Shown piece after piece: positions 33,818 through 42,899 of a stretch of DNA of 64,000 nucleotides. Where the stretch lies: NCBI GenBank assembly GCA_029959085.1, contig JARWIR010000031.1, forward strand, positions 1,984,001 through 2,048,000, in the 5' to 3' direction. The notes under the pieces were generated by a model that saw nothing but the letters and a program-made list of their open reading frames with translations, did no database searches and was not told where the DNA came from. The first letter of the stretch is position 1; each line of letters begins with the position of its first letter. The translations under genes were made by a program, and so were the position numbers. Source of the stretch: Nemophila menziesii. Taxonomy: Eukaryota; Streptophyta; Magnoliopsida; Boraginales; Hydrophyllaceae.

Positions 33818-36547
33818 ATGCGAAGGAGGCTATTCAAGGATCTAGAGCCAACACCTCCGATCCTTAGTAATCCAGAATCGTTGATCAGACTTGCGAACAG
33901 AAGAAGAAGAGAACGAGAAGCTTTAGAAGTAGAAGAATTAAGTAACAGAATGGAGAATATCAATCTTCAAGGTCAACAGAATAATGGACAAGGCCATCTA
34001 GATGCAAATGGCCAACCTTTAGCTCCAGGCGTTATTCCTCAAGTTCAACCACTAAATCCAAATCCTCAAGTCCAGATCGTGATGAATCAAGATCCGTGGT
34101 TTACCAATGGTCCTCCAGAAGTTCCATTCCGTGCTCCTGCTATAGGAGTAGGTGCTCCAGATATTAATGTTCCGAGATTCCGTCCAGATTCGGGTATGCT
34201 AGATCAATTCCAAAACTTTGGAAATTTTCGTGGAAGACCATCAGAAGATCCTCTTAGAGCAGTACAGAAGTTTAAACAGATATGTGATTCTTATATCACA
34301 CAAGGAGTTTCAAGAGAACAGATGTATTTTGCTGCGTTTAAATTTTTTGTGATTGATGGAGGGAGTGAATGGCACGATACGCAAGATCCTACGAAGATAA
34401 CCAACTGGGACCAATTAGAGATTGCTTTCTTTGACAGGTATTACCCAAGTAACATGAGATTAGATGCTGAGTTAGAATTGACGCACTTCCGTCAAGAATA
34501 TGATGAAACTGTGGGTAAGAGTTGGACAAGATTTCAGATGTGTTTGCGTAAAGTTCCCAATCATGGCTTTTCGGAACAACAACAGTTAAAGATCTTTTAT
34601 AGAGGCCTTGATGGAACTTCGAGAGAGAAAATGGATACGCTATGTGGTGCAGGTTTTCTTCAAGTTCAACCCGCTCATGCTAAGATCATTTTAGAGAGAA
34701 CAGTCAAGAATGAAGTTGGGTGGAATTCAGTAAGAACACCAGTGAAGGGAGTGAATAATGTTGATATGGAAGAGAAATTTGCTACGTTTGAGAATAAGAT
34801 TCAAAATACTATAGAGCAACAATTGAAGCAGCTCACTCTAGCTGTAAAAGAAGGATTTTCGGGTAAGAAGGTAGCTGTGCATGCTGCACAAGAGGTTTAT
34901 ATGTGTTCAATTTGTAAGGTAGATGATCATGATGAGGAAGGTTGTCCGAATAATCAAGAGTCCGTGATGTTTATGTCCAATAGAGGTAACTTCAATTCGA
35001 GTGGAAACGGATATCAGCCTAACAGAAACCATCCTGGGTTTCAATACTCAAATCCTAATGGGGCAGCCAATCCTACACATGCGTATCAGCCGCGTCCCCA
35101 AGGTAATAACTACAATCCAAGACCACAAAATAATTATCAAGGAGGACAGAATCAGGGGAATTATGTTCAGAGACAAGCTCCTCAAGACAATTATGATGAC
35201 ACAATGAACCAGAAAGCCTTACCTGCCCATCCACAAGAAGGAGTATTTACCCTTCGGAAAACCGTTGAAAGTTTGATTGCTCTTCAGACACAAGCTATGG
35301 AACGTCAAAATGCAGCCGAAGCAAATATGAAGTTGTTCCAGAATCAGCTAAGTCAAATAAATAAACAACTGAATCAACGTCCACAAGGGCAACTCCCTAG
35401 CGATACTGAGAATCCAATCCAAATCGAAGACTGTAAAGCTATTACTCTCAGAAGTGGTAAGAACCTTCCTCCACCTCCTTTCCCGGTTATGAAAGAAAAA
35501 GAAGTTAGAAAAGAAAAAGAGGTGGTGGATAAAGATAAAGAAGTTGAAGTAGAAGAAGTGGAGGGGTCCATTGAGATTCCGAAAAAGAAAAATGATATTA
35601 TAATCAATCGTCCACCTCCACCATTTCCATCAAGAGTTCAAAAAAAGGGTGATATGGCTGAGTATCAAAAATTCTTTAACAAGGTAAGAGGTCTTAGCAT
35701 AAATATTCCATTGCTAGAAGCTATTCGAGATGTGCCCAAGTATGCTAAGTTTCTGAAAAGAGCCCTTACCAACAAACGGCCGTATTGTGATAATGAGATG
35801 ATTGGTCTCCCTGAGGAATGTAGTGCTATTTGTCAAGGTAAATTACCTCCGAAGTTAGTTGATCCGGGGAGCTTCACAATTCCGATATCAATTGGAGAAG
35901 AATGGAAAGGAAAAGCATTATGCGATTTGGGGGCAAGCATCAATTTGATGCCCAAATCGATCTTTGATAAGCTTAATATCGAAGCAAGACCCACTTCTAT
36001 GGTCTTGCAAATGGCGGATCGATCTCTTGCACATCCGGAAGGCCGAATCGAAGATGTCCTCGTTAAGACAGGTACGTTAATTTTTCCCGCTGATTTCATT
36101 ATACTTGATTACGACGCGGATAGGAATGTCCCCATCATTTTGGGAAGAACATTCCTAGCCACGGGGCGTACCTTGATTGATGTAAAGAACGGAGAAATGA
36201 TTATGAGAATCCAAGACGAGGAGATGAAGTTTAATGTGTTTAGACCTATGAAGTTTCCGGATTCCAAGGAAGAATGTTTTCGTGTTGATGTAATGGAACC
36301 GGTAGGAAAAGATCCAATTAATGTTGTGGACACTTTAGGAGTGGAGGAGAAAGAGCTACGAAAGAAACCACCAATTAAAGCTCCTCCATACCCTAAAAAT
36401 CCACAACTCAATCATGCGAAGAAGAAAGAGAAAGCACGTGCCACGAAGGTTCCGAAGGAACCTAAAAAAGAAAGAAAGAAAAAGGGGTTCAAAGTAGGTG
36501 AAGAGGTAGCTATGAAAAATCCTAAACCCCCTCCAAAGGTACGTTAA
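33818..36547 (+). CDS. gag: A Gag-protease fused to a lysine-rich linker and GPY/F start (909 aa)
   Basis: One uninterrupted frame from the ATG at 33818. Capsid at about residues 110-300 (FRPDSGMLDQFQNFGNFRG, FFDRYYPSNMRLDAE, IFYRGLDGTS); CCHC knuckle with C363, C366, H371, C376; N/Q/P-rich tail; proline-rich and acidic spacer (PPPPFPSRVQ); protease with DLGAS at 703-707 and LGRTFLATGRT. After FNVFRPMKFPDS the protein leaves the path of B and H: instead of the linker to RT it has a K-rich stretch (KKKEKARATKVPKEPKK) and VGEEVAMKNPKP, then a stop (TAA). The next codons continue the same module. The length and intact frame mean that Gag-PR could still be made, serving particles in trans if a relative supplied pol. 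Confidence 0.85.
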   Translation: MRRRLFKDLEPTPPILSNPESLIRLANRRRREREALEVEELSNRMENINLQGQQNNGQGHLDANGQPLAPGVIPQVQPLNPNPQVQIVMNQDPWFTNGPPEVPFRAPAIGVGAPDINVPRFRPDSGMLDQFQNFGNFRGRPSEDPLRAVQKFKQICDSYITQGVSREQMYFAAFKFFVIDGGSEWHDTQDPTKITNWDQLEIAFFDRYYPSNMRLDAELELTHFRQEYDETVGKSWTRFQMCLRKVPNHGFSEQQQLKIFYRGLDGTSREKMDTLCGAGFLQVQPAHAKIILERTVKNEVGWNSVRTPVKGVNNVDMEEKFATFENKIQNTIEQQLKQLTLAVKEGFSGKKVAVHAAQEVYMCSICKVDDHDEEGCPNNQESVMFMSNRGNFNSSGNGYQPNRNHPGFQYSNPNGAANPTHAYQPRPQGNNYNPRPQNNYQGGQNQGNYVQRQAPQDNYDDTMNQKALPAHPQEGVFTLRKTVESLIALQTQAMERQNAAEANMKLFQNQLSQINKQLNQRPQGQLPSDTENPIQIEDCKAITLRSGKNLPPPPFPVMKEKEVRKEKEVVDKDKEVEVEEVEGSIEIPKKKNDIIINRPPPPFPSRVQKKGDMAEYQKFFNKVRGLSINIPLLEAIRDVPKYAKFLKRALTNKRPYCDNEMIGLPEECSAICQGKLPPKLVDPGSFTIPISIGEEWKGKALCDLGASINLMPKSIFDKLNIEARPTSMVLQMADRSLAHPEGRIEDVLVKTGTLIFPADFIILDYDADRNVPIILGRTFLATGRTLIDVKNGEMIMRIQDEEMKFNVFRPMKFPDSKEECFRVDVMEPVGKDPINVVDTLGVEEKELRKKPPIKAPPYPKNPQLNHAKKKEKARATKVPKEPKKERKKKGFKVGEEVAMKNPKPPPKVR

Positions 36548-36691
36548 TCAAAAAGTTCTTGGATAGGACCATTCACGGTCGCGAAGGTTATCTCAGATAA
36601 ACTAGTAGGAATAAAAGCTAAGGGATGCAAATTTCGAGTTGCAAATATTGACAACCTCACTCACTGCTGGGGAGGTTATGTCAATGACTAA
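36548..36691 (+). pseudogene. GPY/F-like module after the A stop codon
   Basis: In frame with the polyprotein, directly after its stop, the reading is SKSSWIGPFTVAKV, then ISDKLVGIKAKGCK and NLTHCWGGYVND before a second stop. It lines up with the end of the G1 protein (SSWKGPYIVTQIISEE, LTHCLGGY) better than with the integrase end of B, C or H. In integrases this SH3-like end binds DNA or chromatin; here there is no integrase core attached. Confidence 0.7.
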
Positions 36692-36705
36692 TAAATGAGG
36701 TAACC

Positions 36706-36722
36706 CGTCGAGCTTAACGACG
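36706..36722 (+). other. Post-pol hairpin CGTCG/CGACG in A
   Basis: A 5-bp stem and 7-base loop within GGTAACCCGTCGAGCTTAAC, followed by GTTAAACAAAAGCC. The block follows the last stop by about 10 bases and is nearly identical in B and C. Confidence 0.65.
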
Positions 36723-36924
36723 TTAAACAAAAGCCAATTTCTTGTATATTAGCTGAGTTTTTAAGTTTTTGCAATTTAGATTAGTTTGATTTTCGTAATT
36801 TTAGTGTTTATTATTAAGAAATGAGGAAGGGTAGTTGTTTTTGATGATTTCAGGGGTAAAAAAGTCACGAGTTTGGGGTCGATGAGGCGAAAATAGGAGA
36901 AAAATAGGTTGGATGTCCAGGAGA

Positions 36925-37420
36925 AACCGGGAACCCGTTTTCGCAAAACCGGGAACCCGGTTTTGGAGCTGGTACCAACCCTTTTCAACGCAACACTTGG
37001 CGTCTTGGTTCACGATACAGCGTCGGAACCGGATACCCGGTTTTGGTGCTGTGACTTCTGGAAATTTCTGACCCAGCGTTTTGGGTGGCTTGCGTTTTGC
37101 TGCGTTTTGATTCGCGCCATCGACACAAATCCGGGTACCCGCATCTGGCAAAACCGGGTACCCGGTTTCGGAGCTGTAACTTGTGAATTTTTCTGACCCG
37201 GCGTTTTGAGTAGCTGCGTTTTGGCGCGTTTTGACTCGCGCCTTCGACAAAATCCGGGTACCCGCATTCCACAGAACCGGGAACCCGGTTTCGGCGAGTA
37301 GAATTTCTGACCCAGCGTTTTGGGTCCCGCGTTTTGAGGTTAAAAAAAAAAAAATATCGCGTCGACACAGCGACGCGAAACTGGGGCCCCGCATTTGCAA
37401 ATGCGGGTACCCGGTTTCAT
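36925..37420 (+). repeat. Tandem palindrome units, ACCGGGTACCCGGT type (A)
   Basis: About nine CCGGG(T/A)ACCCG words in pairs, repeated roughly every 110 bp and separated by GACCCAGCGTTTTGGG and GCGTTTTGACTCGCGCC words. It occupies the position of the arrays in G1, H and C. A further pair (CCGGGAACCCGG) lies at about 40090-40132. Confidence 0.85.
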
Positions 37421-37798
37421 CTGTGACAGGGTCGTTTGAAGCTTTTTAGCCCTAGATTTTTACCTCTTTCTTCAAACCAGCCTCCAAAAACACTCCCAAA
37501 ACCCAGAATCTTCCGAAAATTATCATCTACTACCACATAATCATCAAATCCTACCCTCTTTCACCACAAAAACATGCAATCAACTCATCTCCCATCCAAA
37601 ATACGATAAATTTCCCACTTTTCTCCACTTGTTCTTCATCCAAGCTTCAAATAAAATCGAATTCCCTCTTCCCACACATCAATTAGCCTTTACCCATCTC
37701 ATATTCCACCATAATCTTCAAGTCTTAAGCCTCAAAACATCAAAGTTCTAAGCCTTAGCTTCTCACTATTTGAAGTTTTGAGTTTGGGGTGGAAAGAG

Positions 37799-38181
37799 AT
37801 GCCTATCAAAACCGTATTCATGTGCACTTATCAAAGGAAGTCTCCTAGAAACAGAAACACTTTTGGTGTTATTCAAGAACCAGCTGTTAAGATTCCTAAT
37901 TCGCGTTGCAAACACAAGACTGAAAAGGTTAAAAATTAAAGCTAATCCTAAGAAGAGGGAAGTGATTGAGGAACCTGAAAGTGAGGAAGAAAATGATCCG
38001 TTGATGAGTTGGAATCGAAAATCAAGGTGTTGGAAGAGAATCAGGATACGAGGTGCGCTATTTTGGTAAACGTTACAAACAAGTTGAATTTTATTTGTTC
38101 AAAGCACAACTTACGATGTCTAGACGCGAGATAAAGTTCAAGGACGCAACACCGAAAACCAGCCTCGCGCTGGTTAAGATA
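37799..38181 (+). pseudogene. A ORF2 relic, central domain deleted
   Basis: The ATG at 37799 follows GAGTTTGGGGTGGAAAGAG. About 46 codons are open, then stops. Near 38010 another frame reads IKVLEENQDTRCAILVNV, and near 38140 RNTENQPRAG; both match the end of the 438-residue B ORF2. The roughly 900-bp middle (the FVREFYEGLA ... block) is gone. Confidence 0.6.
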
Positions 38182-38876
38182 CGTTTTCTATCCTTTCTCA
38201 TTTAGTGTATATTATTTTATTGCTTTGAGTCTTTTCGAGTCGTGGGGACACGACTCATTTTTGAGTTTGGGGTGGGGTTCGTTGCCTCATCCCAGTTTTT
38301 ATGTGTTATATGTTTTATTTGCTTTCAATAAAATGATTTTCGGAGTTGCGTTTGACTGTAGAAGATTTTAAATGTCCCTTTAAGCATACTTTTGATGAAT
38401 CTATGATAGTAAATAGTGGACTTTAGGGATTGATATAAAACGCACTTACAATTGCATGCGAACATAGGTAATTGATAGGAAAAATTAATGAACAATGCAA
38501 ATGAAGTAAGCTTGTACTCAAGGAATATGTTTGGTGTGTAGAACGTGAAATCCTAATTAGTAGAGAACCCACCTAGATATGAACTAAAGACAAGCTATGT
38601 ACTTAGGAAAATGATAGGGGCAGTTCTTTGTTAGCCATTTGTGCCTTTTTAGCCTTCTATCCCTTGTATTAATTATTATCCGTCTTAGCCCACTTTGAGC
38701 CTTAGCCTTTTCTTTGTAGCCACGATATAAGCCATTATCCCTTAGATTATTAGGCATGACCATATGACCCGCACTTGAATCACAATCCTGAGACATGTCT
38801 CGAGCTTGAGTTTGGGGTGGTGGGACCACATATGGGGAATTTAATGGGTTGGGATTGATGTGCTTTGTATTGTAGC
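38182..38876 (+). other. A 3' non-coding region, hairpin and purine motifs
   Basis: A hairpin, GAGTCGTG-GGGA-CACGACTC (about 38237-38256), stands just before ATTTTTGAGTTTGGGGTGGGG. Another GAGTTTGGGGTGGTGGG is near 38807. The DNA between has no supported gene; the same non-coding sequence occurs in B, C and D. Confidence 0.6.
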
Positions 38877-39985
38877 TAGGGGTGGAAATCGGATCCGAAC
38901 TTTCCGATTTCCGACTTTTCCGATCCGAAAATTCCGGATCCGGAACTGATTTTTAAGGTTCCGAAATTCCGAAATTCCGATTTCCGATTTTTCCGAAAAA
39001 ATCGGATCGGAATTGGAACTACATTTAAATTTCCGAATTTTCCGGCTTTTCCGATCCGATTTTTATTCCAATTTATATTTCCTATTTTACCTTTTTTATC
39101 TTAAAATAATAGTAGAATATATAAGATAAATGAAAAAGTATACAACCTTTTTTTTTTTTTTTGTAGAACAAGTATACAACCTGAAACGTTGAAAAAATTA
39201 AAAAAAAAAGAAAAAACATTGAAAAACAATGAAACATGATAAAACTTAAGAGTAATGCTGGGTATCACCCAAAAAGCCATCACCTAAACATCACCCATGA
39301 TGTGGCGGTTAGGTGGACCAATCATGAATTTTCTCTTTCTAGATTTACTTTTTTCTCTTTCCTTCATGATTGGTCCACCTAACCGCCACATCATAGGTGA
39401 TGTTTGGGTGATGGCTTTTTGGGTGATACCCAGCATTACTCAAAACTTAAACCCAATCTCTTCAGACTCGCATTGGAACAAAAAAGACATTCACCTTATC
39501 ACCAAGATGCTCTCCTTCATTTTAACAAAAGAAAAAAAAACCTGCTCTCCTTCACAAGAAACCGCTACTACCGGACCATTCTCTATATATTATTATCAAA
39601 TCATTTTCTATTATTTTTAGCTCTCCTTCAATATTCATTCATACCTATCTAATGAAATTTTTAACATATATTTCAGATAAATTTTTAATCTTATATAAGT
39701 TTTTAACTTTTGTTTCGATTTCCAACCGTTAGTTTCGTAGTTTCCGAATCAAAAATTCCGAAATTCTGTATCAAAAGTTCCGAAATTTCCAAACCAAAAG
39801 TTCCGAAATTTCCGTACCGAAATTTCCGAATTTCCGATAAATTCCGAAATTCCGAATTCGGAATTTATTTTTTCAGTTCCGAAAAATAGGATCGGAATTG
39901 GAAAAGAAAAAATCTATTCCGAAAAAAATTGGAAATTTTCCGAAAGACCCAATTTCCGATCCGTTCCTTCCGATTTCCACCCCTA
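38877..39985. mobile_element. hAT-like non-autonomous transposon (1109 bp)
   Basis: Ends are TAGGGGTGGAAATCGG and CCGATTTCCACCCCTA, perfect 16-bp inverted repeats, with a perfect 8-bp target duplication ATTGTAGC (38869-38876, 39986-39993). Sub-terminal DNA is packed with TTCCGA/TCGGAA words. There is no transposase. It contains a second MITE. Confidence 0.9.
39250..39441. mobile_element. Mutator-like MITE (192 bp) nested in the hAT element
   Basis: Inverted repeats of about 80 bp: GAGTAATGCTGGGTATCACC at the left is mirrored at the right, and the arms continue through GGTTAGGTGGACCAATCATGA. A perfect 9-bp duplication AAAACTTAA flanks it (39241-39249, 39442-39450). Long arms with a 9-bp duplication are typical of Mutator-like elements. 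Confidence 0.88.
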
Positions 39986-39993
39986 ATTGTAGC

Positions 39994-40727
39994 ACAATTG
40001 CAGATGATATATACTTGTAACCCTTTGCCGGGAATGAAAAAAAAAAAAAAAAGAAAAAATGAAAAAAAATTGAAAATTCATACAGTAGGAACCGGGAACC
40101 CGGATTCGTCAAAACCGGGAACCCGGTTTGCTTCTGCACAAAAAAAAAGAGAAAAAGAGAAAAGAAAATAAAAAGAAAAATATGAATGAATAAAACATCC
40201 GGCAAGGTGGAATTTTCTGAAATCATCTTGTTTATAGTGGGAAGACATGGGACGCTAAATTGTTGCGTATATGGGTGAGTGAGAACATCTTTTTGAGCGT
40301 TAACTCAAGATCGAGGACACTGTTGATGATAAGTGAGGAGAGAGCCAAAAGCTCACTTCAAATTTACCAAATATACATCCACACCCGTCCTTAAGCCAAT
40401 ATTATAACCGTAAAGACCTCGTGATTCCTAAGTGCATAGTGAATTTATAATTCTGTTGATAGGGAATACACTAAGTGGAGCGTTCAAAGCGAGGTAGGAT
40501 TAATGACCACTCTATAGCCATCATACAGAGATGAGTACAAGTGTAACCTTCAAGCATTGCGACTTTAATTTTATGATTGAGATTATTTATGTTTGATGTT
40601 GCATGATTAGTGTATATATTAGTTTCTAGAGTTTGCTATATGAGATTTATTTTGAGAATTGCTTTAGGGTTTATTTGCTAGCTTCTACTTGTTTATACGC
40701 TTATTTCTACCCCTTTGTTTTGTTTTA
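39994..40727 (+). other. A 3' untranslated region
   Basis: Continuation of A after the hAT insertion. It holds A-rich runs, the CCGGGAACCCGG pair at about 40090-40132, and a conserved non-coding block also present, reversed, in B (42900-43480) and D (61735-62270). No gene seen. Confidence 0.55.
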
Positions 40728-40763
40728 CTTTGTCGGGACGACAAAGGTTTGAGTTGGGGGTCT
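40728..40763 (+). promoter_or_regulatory. A polypurine tract with GGA-loop hairpin
   Basis: CTTTGTCG-GGA-CGACAAAG (40728-40746), then GTTT and GAGTTGGGGGTCT (40751-40763), abutting the LTR at 40764. Presumed plus-strand primer. Confidence 0.82.
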
Positions 40764-41299
40764 TGATGTCTCCCTAATTGTTCTTATTTTCGACCCTTAG
40801 GAGACATCATTTTTGGTGTTTATTTAATTAATTAGATAGACTTTTGGACTAAATATGCAATAATCCGAAATTCCCTTTTTATTTCTCGCATTTTTAGTTT
40901 ATTAAGCTTTTGCGCGTAATATTGGTATTTTTAGTGTAAAGTTTACAGGTTTTAGATGTTAGCTAGGAGATGAATCCGAGGAGAAAGTCAAAGATCGTGA
41001 ATTAGAGTCAAGACTTGAAGAGAAATCCCGAAGATATTATTTTTAGAGCTGAAAATCCATTTTCCAGGCCATAGAGTGCTGATTTCGAGGTTCTTAAGCG
41101 ATGATTTAGCCGCTGACCTTTGAAGAGAAAACATTCCTTATCAAGTTACGGAACTTTAGCAACTGGAATGAGGTCAATCGGAGTCATAACGCATCGGGAA
41201 AAGCCGTTTTAGTGAAGGTGTATCAGCAGTTACGGGATTTTGGGCTTAGAAAGTGGGCTTGGACATTTAATTAATATTCTATTTTCTGGTCCAAGCCCT
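40764..41299 (+). mobile_element. A 3' LTR, left part
   Basis: First 536 bp of the LTR, from TGATGTCTCCC to CCAAGCCCT, where element B is inserted. The last five bases, GCCCT (41295-41299), are repeated at 53356. Confidence 0.9.
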
Positions 41300-42863
41300 T
41301 GGTGGTCCTTTGTGTGTTCTAAAAATAAATGCAAATGCTAATCGAACAACAACCGCAAGTGTACGGTTGTCCCAAGTAGTATGTATGATAATACAGATTC
41401 GTTCCAAGGACGGATGGTTGATCACAATGTTTAGCAAGTAGTGAATTGATGCACTTATGAAAGTAAAAGATAATAAAATGTTTGTTTGATTTTGTTGATT
41501 AAAGCTAATGAATAAAAGACAAATAAGTAAATGCAAGTAGAAGCTAAGACGCAAGTAAAATAAATGAAAACGCAATATGAGATGTAGTACTTGAGAACGC
41601 AAGGATCCTCCTAATCTTACTTCCTAACTTATGTTGTTTAAGGGCTAAATTGGTCAATTACAATGGTCGGAATTTTAAATTCCTTATACCCCCGTCAGGG
41701 TGGACTATAAGGCGATCCTAAAGTGCCACTAGTCCCGTCAGGGTAAATATGATCCACCGTTGGATGATTAAGTGTTTTACCTCATTGGCCCTAGAATTAA
41801 CTAAGTTCGTCAGAATCAATAGCTTTTATCCTAGATTGAATAATTAATTATATACCTAAACCCTCCGTCAGGATGATACACACGCCACTTATGTGGAATA
41901 GCTTAGATACTAATACCTAATCTTAGTTCGCGACTCTAAAATTAGTAAATAATCACAAATTATCGAAAAGAGTAATAAACCCAATCTAATTTAATTTAGC
42001 ATAAACCCAAATTCAACATTCGTTATTTCATAAAATTAAGATTCACCCATTGTTTGTTCTCAAGCACTATTAAAAGCTTAGCTCATATTAAAATTAAAAA
42101 CTAAATTAAAAGAAAGGGAATTCATATTGTTTACAAAATTAAAATATAAAAAGAACCTAATTTCCGGAATTGGAATGACTACGAACGGAGCTATAGACCC
42201 ACTCCAACTCTTGTAGCTTCTTCTTTTTTCCTTCTGTTGCTTCTCTCTGGTGTTTTAATCTTGTGGAATGTGATTTGTTTGAAAAATAGAATTCCAGACC
42301 TCCTTTTATAAGCATAAATTCGTTCTAGGGCTTGGACCAGAAAATACAATATTAATTAAATGTCCAAGCCCACTTTCTAAGCCCAAAATCCCGTAACTGC
42401 TGATACACCTTCACTAAAACGGCTTTTCCCGATGCGTTATGACTCCGATTGGCCTCATTCCAGTTGCTAAAGTTCCGTAACTCGATAAGGATTGTTTTCT
42501 CTTCAAAGGTCAGCGGCTAAATCATCGCTTAAGCACCTCGAAATCAGCACTCTATAGCCTGGAAAATGGATTTTCAGCTCTAAAAATAATATCTTTGGGA
42601 TTTATTCTTCAAGTCTTGACTCTAATTCACGATCTTTGACTTCCTCCTCGGATTCCTCTCCTAGCTAAAATCTAAAACCTGTAAACTTTACACTAAAAAT
42701 ACCAATATTACGCGCAAAAGTTTAATAAATTAAAAATGCTAGAAATAAAAAGGTAATTCCGAATTATTGCAATTTTAGTCCAAAAGTCTATCAAATTAAT
42801 TAAATAAACACCAAAAATGATGTCTCCTAAGGGTCGAAAATAAGAACAATTAGGGAGACATCA
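41300..42863 (-). mobile_element. B 3' LTR (1564 bp)
   Basis: On the minus strand it begins TGATGTCTCC at 42863 and ends GGACCACCA at 41300. The terminal inverted repeat is present. Confidence 0.92.
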
Positions 42864-42899
42864 AGACCCCCAACTCAAACCTTTGTCGTCCCGACAAAG
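42864..42899 (-). promoter_or_regulatory. B polypurine tract and GGA-loop hairpin
   Basis: On the minus strand: CTTTGTCG-GGA-CGACAAAG (42899-42881), GTTT, GAGTTGGGGGTCT, then the LTR. Same layout as A. Confidence 0.82.

Noticed and set aside
36925..37420. Protein-coding genes on either strand in the palindrome arrays
   Set aside because: Long open frames on both strands arise because CCGGGTACCCGG repeats read without stops in several frames; they match no gene and differ between sister elements.
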